Shown piece by piece: positions 20,673-33,230 of a stretch of 64,000 bases of DNA. The notes below the pieces were generated by a model. The model saw only the letters and a program-made list of their open reading frames with translations. It was not told the DNA's origin and made no database searches. The translations under genes and the position numbers were made by a program. Source of the stretch: Sisyra terminalis. Its lineage: Eukaryota > Arthropoda > Insecta > Neuroptera > Sisyridae. Numbering within the stretch: position 1 is the first letter of the stretch; the number at the start of each line of letters is the position of its first letter. The stretch lies in NCBI GenBank assembly GCA_958496175.1, contig OY292278.1, positions 9,362,001-9,426,000 on the forward strand. Reading direction: 5' to 3'.

Positions 20673-21648
20673 TACTGAGCCAAAATATCGACTATTCTTT
20701 TTTTTTGAAAAGTATATCGAAAATATTGTTGAAAGTAACAAAAAAAAAAAAAAATATCGGGAAGGTTTGAGACCTTAATATTTAATATTAAGAGGTCTAT
20801 CATCTTTAATTACGATTTTTTATTTGTGCTTTCATTTTTGCGTCAATGCTGTCAAACTATCAAGGTAAAAAAACTCATCTGCACATATATTTATAGAAAA
20901 TTAAATTCTCTACAAAAAACGTTTCTTTGAAATTTTTTGCCAGACACGCCGTTTCCGAATAATCAAGCTTCAGACATTGATATAATTTTTAGATTTATCT
21001 TCTTTATTTTGGAATTTTGTATCTAACGAACAAATAAATATATAGAAATAAACAATATAGATACTTAAAAGAAATTTAAGGCTCTATAAAAAAGGTTTCT
21101 TAATGTTTTTACATTAAATCACTCTTTCAAAATTGGTTCAACAACGAAAAAAACAATAATTTAATTTTTCCTTCAACTTTAACTGTGAATAACTTTTGAA
21201 AAAGTGATTTTATGTAAAAAGGTTAAAAACTATTTTTTGTAAAGCATTGAATTTCCTTTAAGAATCTATATTGTTAATTTCTATATATTTATTTGTTCGT
21301 TAGTTACAATATTACAAAAAAAAATAAGATTAATCTAAAAATTATATCAATGTTTAAAGCTTGATTATTTGGAAATGGCGTATCTGACGAAAATTTTTAA
21401 AGAAACGTTTTTTGTAGGGAAATTAATTTTCTTTAAAATATATGTAAAGATGATTTTTTTACCTTGATAGTTTGACAGCATTGACGCAAATAGGAAAGCA
21501 GAAATAAAAAATCGAAATTAAAGATGATAGACCTCTTAATAATAATATTAACAGCTCAAACCTTCCCGATATTTTTTTTTTGGTCACCTTGAACAATATT
21601 TTCGATATACTTTTCATAAAAAAATAGTCGATTTTTTGGCTCAGTCTA
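20673..21648. mobile_element. Foldback element family B, copy 1
   Basis: TACTGAGCC...GGCTCAGTCTA ends with arms of about 430 bp that share blocks such as cagacacgccgtttccgaat, caatgctgtcaaact and tcgatatacttttca. A subterminal block (cttccc/gggaaggtttgag..cttaatattaa) lies just inside the ends. TA at both edges fits a TA target duplication. Related copies: 31478-33342, 40087-40674, 40982-41603. The flank after this copy (ctactaaatataataatcta) is shared with the copy ending at 40674. Confidence 0.85.
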
Positions 21649-22409
21649 CTAAATATAATAATCTAAAGTTAAATATTAATGAGTAAAATTTCATTTTTTG
21701 GTAAGGAAATCTCTTTAAAATATTATTTTCGATATATTTAACAACCACTTAATATTTTCCAAGATCAACTTAAATAACCCAATGACAGGTTTTACTCATT
21801 ATATGAACATTTTTTTTTTTTTTGATTCGGTATCCACAAATTGTCAGGAAGAAGAAAAAAATGAATGGTTTATAAATTTATAAATTAAATTTCAAAAAAA
21901 TTATGCCATTATAAATATTATCGAAATCGATAAACCTGTTCTTTAATCGTACGACGGATTTCAGGTAGACAAAAATTTACGTTGAGTTTTATCAACCTTT
22001 GTACCATAATGATCAATACTGTGAGCAAAACCAGTTAAATTCCAATCTGGTGTTAAAATTGCTGATGTGAAAGATTGAAGGTCAAAATTTGAACGAGACA
22101 AAGATTCAAAGGTATCACTAATGGATTCGGAAAATGGTGTTTATATATTTATAATTGACAACAAATAATAAATACCTGAAACTGGTTCCAAATTCCTTAA
22201 ACGACATATTTAAAGCTGCGCTATTCTCTCGTTCACATTTTGGACTTTAAGCTTTTACTATGTTATTTCATATCAACAGTTTAAAGTACGATATTTTGCA
22301 TTCCAAACTTGCTAACGAGTAAACTGGTTTCACAATTAACGTGTGAAATCCATACTAACAAAAGCCATAACAAATGTGAAAAATACTTCAATATTTATAT
22401 TATTCCTTA
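21649..22409. other. Intergenic DNA; start shared with flank of family B copy 3a
   Basis: 21645-21715 resembles 40671-40745, so the two family B copies share about 75 bp of flank, pointing to a larger element or a duplicated insertion site. The rest shows nothing recognisable. Confidence 0.45.
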
Positions 22410-23240
22410 CTAGTTGATGCCCGCAACTTCGTCTGCGTGACGTCTATGATGACATTTTCTTTTGAAATTTGCATATATAAGATTTATAAATTGGAAATTT
22501 TATATTCTTATGAAAAACGTATTCGAATCTGAAAACTAATATTTTAACGCCTTTAAACAGGCAAACTTGATCAAGTGTTGATTTTTTTCCGAAAAAGTCT
22601 GTAAATATTCTATTAATTTTTAGAAAATATCCTATATCAACAGAATTATTTAAATTGATATTTTTTACACCTTATGCGTAGGATGCATGCTTACCATACT
22701 ATATATTTTATCATACGCAAATCAATCAGCTATACATGAATAAGAAATGTCATAAGATCTATAAGTCAGTCCTTAGTGGAAATATTACTAAAAATAAACA
22801 AATAGAAATTATTTTCAAAATTTCCCATTTTAGTAGATATATTATCTTGAAATGGTTTTTGAAATTGGGTGAAAAATCCAAAGCAGAAAATCCTAATTTT
22901 TTGTAAGGCAGTAGAATTTTCAGACACTGCTCCAATCCCCAAATGGATGTTGCTCCCAGAACCACTACCCTACTGAGCACAACTTTGAATTTGAATATTT
23001 AACAATTTTACGAAACCAAATTCCCGATAACCACGATTAATCGTATTATATATTCAACCACTACAAAACGATACATGTATATTAATAATATTTGAATTTT
23101 GTACAATGAAACTATACGGAAAAGTCCCAAGCTCACCATATAAGATTGATGTATCTATATCATATGAAAGATATATGAAACTTAAAATGTTCCTAAACAT
23201 ATTGTATGTTTCATATATCGTTATAACTTCCCAGACTTAA
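22410..23240. mobile_element. Possible RTE/SINE-like element with diagnostic head
   Basis: tagttgatgcccgcaacttc at 22411 followed by gtctgcgtga closely resembles a head/tail sequence common in insect RTE-clade elements and their SINEs. The rest is AT-rich and shows no RT. A hairpin (gatatatgaaac ... gtttcatatatc, about 23170-23220) may mark the far end. Extent is a guess. Confidence 0.35.
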
Positions 23241-23853
23241 CAATTTCAAAATATCGTTCGTTTTCTGTCGGAAGGGACCACTAATTTTTGTGTACAAAAT
23301 TGTCTGTAACTATTTCTTTTAGTTCGCTGGGATTCAGGAGTTGTTTGCAACAATAAGGTTCATAATTTGAATTAGTACGTTCATAACTTATGGAAGTCGA
23401 TACTTATAAACGTAGCTATATATTTCCCTGATAAACCTCTCAAAGTATACCTAAATTTTTATTTTGCTATGATAAAGAAACCCCGATTTAAGGCACATAA
23501 AAATATTCGAATATTTAGCGACATATCAGCAATAGTTAGGCATTATGATACGAATTGTTGGCGATGGGAACTCACAATTTTATTCTTAATCTTTTTTTTT
23601 CAAACTGTTCTAAATATGTAATCGAAATTATTGAAATATTTAAATTTAATTTTTTTAGTATAAAATTGCATTTGGTCCATCGATAACAACAATGGAAATG
23701 TCAATTGTTTTCTCTGGCATTATCTCAAGCGGAGGCTTTTTTATACATAGTAGTGCTTTCCTCTATATAATAAGTTTAGGATTTTAATCCGTTCTCTTGT
23801 TTATTCTCCGGGATTTCCCGTGTCTATATTTTAATATCCAGGAATATTAATTT

Positions 23854-24135
23854 TTATTTTTTAATTATGACCCAACCAATTATTGTACCATTTCTGCTTG
23901 GCTCTACATCGATGATAAAGCACCTGGGTTGAGCATTTATAATACTTTTACGATTGTGACTTAATTTGTTTATTAAATTTCCTCCAATGAAAACTCTGTA
24001 GATATTTCCCTTTTTGATTTCGTAGAATCCAGGTTTTCCATATCCTTTTAATCCTACATTGCACAATGTTCCCAAGTCTCCAAATTCTTCCAAAGCTTCC
24101 CAGGTTTTTCCGTCTGTATAGATGATGAATCACCT
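23854..24135 (-). pseudogene. Unrecognised coding-like fragment (~90 codons)
   Basis: Minus-strand frame reads through YTDGKTWEALEEFGDLG, then GYGKPGFYEIKKGNIYRV and ends near VEPSRNGTIIGW. Amino-acid composition (Gly, Trp, balanced charges) is unlike the Lys/Asn/Phe-rich chance frames of this AT-rich DNA, so it looks like true coding sequence, probably from a mobile element. No Met start is evident in the extended frame, and no splice sites were found. I do not recognise the family. Confidence 0.4.
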
Positions 24136-26298
24136 ATTTTTCTAGGCTTCAATTGGTTTATAAAATTCGCTTATCTACTTCTTTTTTCATTGCAATTTTC
24201 TATGGATCTTAGATTGATATCGTTAGTAAACAATGTTAGTTCAACATCTAGATTTGAGGTACCATTTTTTAGCAAAAGGATAAATTGGTTTGTAATAATT
24301 TATTAATTAGGAATGGTTTTTAAGCCATTCAATCTATAAATTGTATTAGACACCTGATAGATCTACAAATTTTTAGTTTATATCAAAGTTTAAGCGCCAA
24401 ACTTCAATTATAAGTGAAAACTGCTTTTCTATTTTTTTACTTAGCCAATAAAAACGTAATTAATTCACAAATATCATCATAAAAATGCTATTTCAAAGGA
24501 ATGCATTTTTTTCCATTAAAACTAATAATCAACTAATTAATTTTCTTTTACATTTAAAATTCCAAATAGTTTCCATAATCGTCCGATACTTTTTCTTTGA
24601 TATGATTTTTCAAAAGTATTTCATTAATTAATAACATTTCAATCACCAAGAAATAAGAGCAATTTTAATTGATTTACGTCGAAGGAAATGATCTCTGATT
24701 ATGATCATAATTGTCTCTTTCCATTCGCCATTACATCAAGTATTGATCACAAATCAAATCCAATTAACGAATCCGCGGTGATGTCAAGAAAACCTCCCGT
24801 CGCCGACTTGTAAAGTTCCCATTTCCAAGAAATCAATAAACACCAATAAATAAATCATTTTTATGTTCATTAAAACTGAGACAATTCTCAAATAAACCAT
24901 CGACAAAAAATTATTGTATATCTACTATACAGTGTTACAAATTTACGCGCCAATAAATTTCAAATCAATCAATCATAATTTGAAATTTGAAAAATGGTCA
25001 TTAATCATTCGTATTTAAAACGGCCGTGATTTTTTCTCAAAGTTTTCTGTTGTATTTTGGTTGGTTTTGTGAAATTTGAGAGCCGAAATACACCAAAATG
25101 GATTTTAAGGCTAAGAATATATGATTATTATAATTTGCCTCGACACGTGTTTTTAATTTATTGGAGTTGTAGGAAGATTTCGTTGAGGAAAAATGGACCA
25201 AAAAGGGAATGAGGAAAAAAAATGTGTAGGATGTAATCTCACACTAATGATAATGGACTTGAAAATATGTTATGGCGAATGAGTCAAATTGGGCTAAAAT
25301 GTGCTAAATGGCTAATTATTATGAGGGGCTACAATTGGGCTACAATATTGGTGGTTCTATTCGAAGATAATGATGAATGGGTTTGGTTTTTTTTTGGTGG
25401 ATCCAAAACGAGTAGCAGCCAAATGAATGGTGAAGACCATTGGGGTCTAAACTTTGAATGATTTTCCGGATATACGAAGGATCCTCCTAATTTTGATTTT
25501 CCAGTTATCAATATACCGACAGATTCTTTAAAATTTTGTACTAATTTGGTGGTGCAAATTAAATTTTGTCCACATTTTAAACATATACATTAAATATGTG
25601 TTAAGCGATAAATAAATAGTAGGTAAATACTTTAAAAAGACTTTAATAGAGATCGGTTTGTTTTCATGTCTTTCTCAAGGATTTATTGTGTGTTTAGGCC
25701 TTTTGAGCGCTCGGATATTCGATCCGTAGGCAAAAGCCAAGGTATGTGTATATGTACATAATATACACGAAGAAGTACGGTCGGCCTGTTTAAGGCCTCT
25801 TTGACCCCGAGGACCCGGTGTTAAAACATATTGTATATTATTTTAAGTTGGCCTCAGACCGTGACGTCGACCCCTGGCGCCCAAAACTACTCCGCCTTTT
25901 CCACATCGTCTTCTTTTCTTCCATCTCGTAAACATCCCTAATTTTGTTCAAAAACATATGCACGGCGGCCCGCCGCTTTTGGGACATTCGATGCGGATTT
26001 CTCGAAAATCAAATATTGGTCTAACAATAAGTTCGGACTATTAAAAAGATAAATAAGTAGTTAAATTTTCGGACATTTTTATCAAAGCTTTAACAAGCTC
26101 AAGTTTTACTTTTGCTCCAACTGTAAACCTATATTCATGGAACACTATAATTGGTAGAAGTTCTGTTAAATATAATTTTGTTCAAGAAGATAATGAGTCA
26201 TTTTACTTTTAATTTGAAATAGGTCAATTTTTTTAACGAAAACTTTAAAGAAAATAGAAAATGAGAATATGGTCAATTTGTATACCAAATTAATGCTT
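24136..26298. other. Intergenic DNA with a GC-richer block at 25690-25990
   Basis: 24640-25250 is fairly complex. 25690-25990 stands out for its GC content, a CRE-like TGACGTCG (about 25862), inverted GGCCTgtttAAGGCC (about 25806) and GGCGGcCCGCC (about 25964). No open frame, tRNA or rRNA was recognised there. It may be a regulatory element. Confidence 0.4.
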
Positions 26299-27405
26299 AT
26301 AGAGCGGTCTGAAAAGTTTCCGACCTCAACGTAAAAATGGCAGCACTCGTCAATAAAAGTCAGGGAATGTAGTTGTGCATCTTTTAACAGTAACACACCA
26401 AAATTTCAGCTATTTTGGACGAGCAGTTTTTATTTGACAGTCGTTTGAGTGAGTCGATCTGAGTATTTTTGTGAAAATGGAAAAAAATCGAGTATCGAGC
26501 TGTTATAAAATATTTGTTTTTGAAAGGGAATACTCCTACGCAAATCAAAGATGAGTTAGACTCTGTATACGGGGACTCTTCACCATCATTTACCACAGTG
26601 AAATTTTGGGCAGCTGAATTTAAACGTGACCGTAAGAGCTTGGGAGATGATGAACGTTCGGGACGTCCAAAAACTGTAACTACTGAAGATAACATCGCTA
26701 AAGTTCACCAAATGGTGTTAGATGACTGCTGAATTAAAGCCAAAGAGATAGCAGATACAATGAAGATGTCCAAAGAACGTGTTTGTCACATATTAAATCA
26801 AGATTTAGGCATGGGAATGCTGTCCGCGTGTTGGGTACCGCATTTGCTAACATTAGACCAAAAACGTGTTCGAATGAACATTTCCAATGCTCTGTTGGCA
26901 CAGTTTAGGCGCAATAAATCCGAGTTTTGGCGCCGATTAATTACTGTAGATGAAACTTGGATACACCACTATACGCCTGAAACAAAAATACAGTCAAAAC
27001 AGTGGACTGCAAAAGGGGAACCGGCTCCAAAAAAAGCAAAATCTGTTTTTTCGGTTGGTTAAGTGATGGCGACTGTTTTTTGGGATAGTCATGGAGTTAT
27101 CCTAATCGATTATCTTCAAAAAGGGGAAACCATTACAGGAGCATACTACGCATCATTACTTGACAAGCTGAAGGCAGAAATTGCGGATAAACGGCCACAT
27201 TTGCAGAAAAAGAAAATCATGTTCACCAAGACAACGCTCCGTCTCACACCTCAACAGTTGCCATGGCGAAAATCCATAACTTACAGTTTGAACTGCTTGA
27301 CCACCCACCTTATTCACCAGATCTAGCCCCAAGCGACTTCGTTCTGTTTCCTCAACTTAAAACTGCGCTCGGAGAACAAAGATTTTTGTCAAATGAGGAG
27401 GTAAT
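26299..27405 (+). pseudogene. mariner transposase pseudogene, 3' truncated
   Basis: TA followed by gagcggtctgaaaagtttcc looks like a mariner 5' inverted end (26301). The coding region starts at ATG 26477; a one-base change in the poly-A run right after it shifts the frame. Then follow the helix-turn-helix parts (GRPKTVTTEDNIAKVHQMV; KMSKERVCHILNQDLGM), the WVPHLLT block, VDETWIHHYTPETK (first catalytic Asp, about 26950), MATVFWDSHG (27066) and, in another frame, DNAPSHT and YSPDLAPSDF (third Asp, about 27335). Stops at 26729 and 27060 and a frameshift near 27222 kill it. It breaks off at about 27405, so the last ~45 residues and the 3' end are missing. It would have cut and pasted itself at TA sites. 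Confidence 0.92.
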
Positions 27406-27499
27406 AATAATAAGTTCTTTGCATTAAATATCAATATTATTAATAGTAAAGTTTTAAAATACATGAAAAAACACATTTTTTTTCAAAATTCCAATTAAA

Positions 27500-28130
27500 A
27501 TTGGTAGAAAGCGATTTTGCAACCATCGATTCGTAGACGATATAATCATAAATTCGAACAGTGAAAGAAAGTTATTCGACTTCATTCGAAGGCTTCAAAT
27601 CGTAAGCCAAAATTTCGCTTTAGAAACAATAAGACCAAGATCGTTGATTGCGATAATGATCAAAATTAGAATAAGAAAATAAGTTACCAAAATATGATAT
27701 GAATTTTTTTTATGGTTCTCAGTTTACGGATCTTTATTAAGACCGAAGGTCTTAATTGTGCAAAGAAAAATAACCCATAAAAAATCAACGATCTTCATCC
27801 TCAAAAGTAAATTTTAAATTGAAAAATATTAATTCCGGTTTATGATTAAGAGTTGTAATGAAAAATTATTTAAATAACAATCATTTTCTTTGCGATATAT
27901 GAATTATAAATCGAAAGAAATATCGTTCCAAAAGTTCTGTACTCAAAAGTCACTTTAATCGAGAAATACTAAGCCTACTTTGTACAAATCAAGGCACTGT
28001 AGTTATTTGAATGGCGCAGGATGCATGGGCCAATCATAACACTTCGTGAAAAGCTCAATCTTTAATTCGACCAATCAGTGAATTTGTTACTAAAACTTTA
28101 TAAATTTTAATCAATGACACGATTCTTGGG
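27500..28130. other. Second copy of the Penelope-associated insert
   Basis: The complement of 16830-17460, including the agaccgaaggtctt palindrome near 27740 and the attgcgcaggatgcatgggccaat-like part near 28010. It abuts the GIY-YIG fragment of Penelope copy 2 at the same junction as in copy 1. Confidence 0.75.
27512..27700 (+). pseudogene. Non-LTR RT fragment (FVDD block)
   Basis: Plus strand reads GRKRFCNHRFVDDIIINSNS, then ERKLFDFIRRLQ and FALET. It is the sister of the minus-strand fragment at 17270-17480 and keeps the two Asp of motif C. It is bounded on the left by AT-rich DNA after the truncated mariner. Confidence 0.65.
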
Positions 28131-29349
28131 TGTATGTTCTTTATATCTTGTTCTGAAAAATCAACCAGTTTGGCCAATATAGAATTTTTCACAGGAACCA
28201 CATTTAATTTTATATATTCCGGTTTAATTTTTCGTTGTAATTTGGTTGTTCTCCAATGGTTTATAAATTTTCATCATGTTGTTGTTTGTTAAAAATGCGA
28301 TATTGATGTTATTTTTCTTTAGAAAGTTGACGATTGTAAAACTAAATATATTATTGAAGTTTGATTTTATGTATTTATTCTTTCTTTTTGATAGAGTTGG
28401 AAGATTGGATTTTTTAGTAAATTTAAATATTATTTTGTCTACGATTGAGCTATTGTATCCGTTAGTAATGGCTATATGTTTAATTATCTTTATTTCTTCT
28501 TCAAGAGCTTTGGTGCTAAGAGTGAACTTGATCGCTCTGCAAACTAGATTGTTGTAAGTCGCTATTTTTTGGTTTTTTGGGTGAAATGATGTTGTATGGA
28601 TGGCTGTGTTCATTATTGTTGGTTTTCTGTATATATTGTATGACAAATTTCCATTTTCATTGCTGATTGTTGACTAAAAAGTGCATTATTCCATTTAGTT
28701 CATGTTCTGAAATGAATTTTATTTTTTGATTAATTTTGTTCAGATTGGATACCATATTATCAATCGGTCGGATAGTTTCATTAAATAATGCAAATGTATC
28801 GTCTACATATATTCCATAATATATTATTTTATTTTTGCAAGTTTTGTTCATAATATATTTATTTTCAAAGTAATTCATGTAAATGTTGGCTTGTAGTCCT
28901 GATAAAGGGAAACCCATAGCCAAGCCTTCCTTTTGGATGATAAAATTTTTGATTGAAAAAGAAATAATTTTGTTGTTAGATGGTGTTTAACAAGTTTATT
29001 ATGTTGTTGTTTACCATTAAATTATATATTTAGATGTCATAAGATTATATTCCTCTATTTTGATTTTTTCATCAATCGGGACATTTGTATATAAGTTGAC
29101 AATGTCAAGTGATGCCATTTTGATGTTCTGTGGTAGTTTCACGTTTCTAGTATTATTCATAAATTCATAAGTGTTTTTTAATGAATAATTTTCCTTCAAT
29201 ATGATGCTTGATTTGATGGTTTGTACTAATTTTTTGGCTATCCAATATCCAGGAGCAAATTTGTAATCCACTACTGGTCGGATTGGTATATTTATTTCAT
29301 GGATTTTGAAAATCCGTCGTAATAAAAAAGAAATTGAGTCATTGGACAT
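28110..29349 (-). pseudogene. Penelope-like RT plus GIY-YIG fragment, copy 2
   Basis: Minus strand. 29017-29349 holds IPIRPVVDYKFAPGYW and SLDIVNLYTNVPI (RT motif A region). 28657-28923 holds AMGFPLSGLQANIYM (motif B) and YVDD (motif C). 28224-28646 holds the linker, with KFTLSTKALEEEIK, IKHIAITNGYN and FTKKS. It then runs into the GIYKIKCGSC and FYIGQTG block (about 28155-28220), where a stop follows TG. Frameshifts separate the blocks. Compared with copy 1 the RT N-terminal part is better kept. The endonuclease is again cut by the shared insert. Confidence 0.9.
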
Positions 29350-29375
29350 ACATTATTATTTATTAATTTAAAAAG
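29300..29375 (+). repeat. Penelope terminal-repeat remnant
   Basis: cgtcgtaataaaaaagaaattgagtcat (29314 on) matches the sequence right after the hammerhead at 17760-17830. It lies on the strand opposite to the adjoining RT, so terminal repeat and coding part are inverted relative to each other. GTCGTAAT here preserves the bases expected after a hammerhead cleavage site. Confidence 0.6.
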
Positions 29376-30760
29376 TATTGTACTTCTTTTGAAAATATTA
29401 CTTATTTTTTATTTTCTGGAAAGTTTCCAAATTCTAACATGTGGCATTTTTAAAATTGCATGTTCAAATGCATACTAGAAGTTGAAATTATTGTAATAAT
29501 CAAAATTTCATCATAGTCTTGCAAATTATTTATGATTTAATTTCACCAAAGTTTTATTTTATCATTATATCAATGGAATCATACATAATGGATGTTAGTA
29601 TTTAGTTAGAGACCATGCCGTTGAGGATGCTGCAAGGATTGCACAGGATATAGGCAATGAAAAATTAACTTCCCTCGTTTGCACAATATCAAACAAAACC
29701 GGATTCAAAAAAAAATATAATAATTAAAATTAAGTAATTCTTTCCAATTTAGCCCTAATAAATCAGAAACTTGTTTTATCGATCGAGAAATCAAAAAACT
29801 TTTTCCCACTCTTTTCTCATTAAAAATCTCTACACAATTCACCAATAAATTTTCATTTCCCGTTTCGGTCGTTCATTTATTTATATATCAAATTTTTTTC
29901 GAATACCTATGTATGTTTGTATGAGAGTAATTTCTTGTACATCTCCGGTAGTCTTTTTGAAATTCTTCGCGTGTGTTTGCGTCAGAGTAAGTGGGTTTTT
30001 TTTTCTCCACGCATTTTGCTTTTTTCGTTTAATTTAGAAACAATAAATGTGTAAGCGACAAATGTATTAAAGGGAAAAGAATGAAAAATAGTCGCTGCCG
30101 TACCAATAATAACGGCCATTTACGGCTCGAACCAGTTAACATTTTATTAAATGGCGAGAGCAAACATCAGAAATGGTGAAGACGACTGTTGCTAATCGTC
30201 GATTATGTTAATACTAAGGCTGCTAATTAGTGAATGTAATACTATTCAGTAGACCGCAACAATAATAATAAGGCATTATGCCTGAGAACACTATATACAA
30301 TGACCTGTAAATGGAGGCCTTTTGTAAGTGAATTGCTGAATGTTTGCAAAATCATTATGTGGCGCGGAGATATTTAAACACGCTTTTCAATGGATCATTT
30401 TATGAATCTTATGGTGATCTTATTGGAAAACCATGATCAACGCATAACATGTACATAGTGTCCACTTATACACAAATGGTTATAATATTTCTATTATACG
30501 GTCGTAACTTACATAACACGGTTACAATTCCTCAAACAGTAAACTGTATTCGATACATGACGTATTGCTGAGGTCACGTCACCAGTATCAGCGAAACTCT
30601 ATTAGCCAATAATTATACAGCACTTGCTAAAAGCATATTCCTACACTTTCATTTCACATATTGAAATATAAAATAAACATAGTTCTGGTTACCTGTAATT
30701 TTATCGGCAAAGTCAACAATATTTTTTCAATAAATCAAAGGAAAACTTTGTAATAAATAA
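29376..30760. other. Intergenic DNA; 29990-30640 complex, possibly regulatory
   Basis: No gene seen. The stretch around 30050-30330 is less AT-biased, contains CTAATTAG (about 30220) and other TAAT words, and has no repeat relatives in the window. It is a candidate conserved non-coding element only. Confidence 0.35.
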
Positions 30761-30764
30761 TTAA

Positions 30765-30935
30765 TAATGTTCTTGGGAACTTGGACTCAAATAATAAGAT
30801 GTTAAATTTACAAATCATCCCAACGTTTCGTTGGTATTTATTTCCAACTTCTTCAGGAAATGAATAGAAAATTTAACGTCTTATTATTTGGGTCTAAGTT
30901 CCCAAGAACATTATTAATCATTTACCACACCATGA
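30765..30935. repeat. Hammerhead repeat family 3, small hairpin copy
   Basis: aataatgttcttgggaactt ... at 30768 faces gttcccaagaacattatt ending near 30915. The right arm lacks most of its ribozyme part. The flanking tcatttaccacaccatgaat continues the similarity to 13346, so the element extends past the inverted part. Confidence 0.75.
30817..30859 (-). ncRNA. Hammerhead ribozyme-like motif, family 3
   Basis: Minus strand TTTC-CTGAAGA-GTTGG...CCAAC-GAAACGTT-GGGAT. Core boxes and stem II are intact. Helix I is reduced to one Watson-Crick pair and two G-U pairs. Confidence 0.55.
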
Positions 30936-31916
30936 ATGAGATCAACCAGGATTTCGTATTATATGTGAAAAGAAAAAACACTGCACTTACTTATTCATGC
31001 AATGGAAGGAAAATTGATGGATCTGAAGAAAAAATGAAGACCTAATCCTCATATTATTGTTTCCTTTTTTTTTTTAATATTGTCCACTTTTGTCTCTGTT
31101 TAGCCACTAAACAGTGACTCACTGTTTAGCTCACATTGTTATAGTAAGCACCTAAAGTACCTAATGGACATGACCCAGTTATTCGATGACTGTTCAGTTA
31201 CTGTCCCGGACCAGAAATTTATTTTATACATCCTTAGGTTAGATAGTCTTGTAGTCTTTTTCTTTTCAATCTTCTATTTTAAATAATTGCTTTAGATGCT
31301 TCTTCCCTAACAAGAGGGTTTTCATGATTTTCCATGCTGAAGTGCAGGTGAACATAAGTAGCACTGATGTCATCTTGTACTCGTGTGATTTGTGAATCCT
31401 GATGTTGCACTAAACCGTTTGTTATTAATCTTAAAATTCGATTTTGTAGAACTTGTATTTTTTGGATGTGTGTTTTTTAGACTGGGCCAAAAAAATCTAC
31501 TATTTTTTTTTTGAAAAGTATATCGAAAATATTGTCCAAGGTGACAAAAAATAATATCGGTTTGAGCCTTTAATATTAATATTTAAAGGTCTATCATCTT
31601 TAATTTCGATTTTTTATTTGTGCTTTCATTTTTGCGTCAATGCTGTCAAACTGTCAAAGTAAAAAAAATCATCTGCACATAATTTTATAGAAAATTAAAT
31701 TGCCTACAAAAAATGTTTCTTTAAAAATTTTTGCCAGACACGCCGTTTCCGAATAATCAAGCTTTAAACATTGATATAATTTTTAGATTTATCTTCTTTA
31801 TTTTGGAATTTTGTAACTAACGAACAAATCAATATATAGAAATGAACAATATAGATTCTTGAAGGAAATGTAATGCTCTACAAAAAAAAGTCTCTAAACG
31901 TTTTACATAAAATCAT

Positions 31917-32398
31917 ACTGTATAATATATTTATGTATAATGTATAATATATTTAAATTTCATAATATATCCAAACCTATTCTCGGTTAACAGCTATTTA
32001 TTACACGAAAACGTAGATTTACTGTCTTACAATAATTAAATACAATTTTGTGATTTTACCATTGAAAATTATTTATTTACACTATTCCACACATTTGAAG
32101 AATATAGCGCTTAAGAAGTTGCGGAAAAACAAAACACATAGAGGGGCAAGGGGGTAATATTATGGACAGATGTGAATTCCTATATATTGATTAACATAAA
32201 ATAATAAAGTATAAAATAATGTAAATAAATAATTTTCAATAGTAAAACCACAAAATTGTAATTTTTTAATTATTTTAAGACAGTTATAAATAGCTGTTAA
32301 CCGAGAATAGATTTGGATAAATTATGAAATTTAAATATACGCTACATAAAATAATAATTTTCGATGATGAAAAATATCAATTTGTCCCACTGAGTGAA
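31917..32398. repeat. Nested palindromic MITE inside family B copy 2
   Basis: tcggttaacagctattta (about 31983) faces taaatagctgttaaccgaga (about 32288), within arms of about 55 bp. tacataaaat occurs at both borders and may be a target duplication. Confidence 0.7.
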
Positions 32399-32826
32399 AA
32401 AAATTGGTTCAACAACGAAAAATACAATAATTTAATATTTCCTTCACCTTTAATTGTGAATAACTTTTGAAAAAGTGATTTTATGTAAAAACGTTATGAG
32501 ACCTTTTTTGTAGAACATTAAATTCCCTTTAAGAATCTTAATTGTTTATTTCTATATATTGATTTGTTCGTTAGTAATAAAATTCCAAAATAAAGAAGAT
32601 AAATCTAAAATTATATCAATGTCTGAAGCTTGATTATTCGGAAACGACGTATCTGGCAAAAATTTTCATTAAACGTTTTTTGTAGGAAATTTAATTTTCT
32701 ATAAATATATGTGCAGATGAATTTTTGTACCTTAATAGTTTGACAGCATTGCCGCAAAAATGAAAGCACAAATATAAAATCGAAATTAAAGATGATAGAC
32801 CTCTTAATATTAATATTTATTGGACA

Positions 32827-33230
32827 ATACTGAGATGATAAGAAGGTTACAAAAATGAAATGTCATAGATTTGCCTGATTGATTTTGTAACTAAACAAAT
32901 ATTCCTATTAACTTTTTTAATGCCAAATTATTATTTCTTATTATTTAGCTTTATTTTTATATATTACTTATTTATTAATGTTTCACATTATTATTAGCAT
33001 TGATTATTATAGATTATCATTATTATTTTTATTGCTACTGTTGATTGTTTTTATGATTGTTGTTATAGCTATAGGAATTACTATTATTGTTATTGTTGCT
33101 TTTGATTGATAAGAATCTTTGTACTTATACAGCAATAATCTACTGGGACTAGTGCTTACATGTGATTGTGCATGGATTGAATGCACTTATTGCAACACTA
33201 TGCAGATTGTGCAATTTATTTGAAAATAAA
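32827..33230. other. Second insertion in family B copy 2, with ATT/GTT-rich stretch
   Basis: Not homologous to the other copies. 32935-33110 is rich in att/gtt triplets like a decayed microsatellite. No inverted ends were found. Confidence 0.5.
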
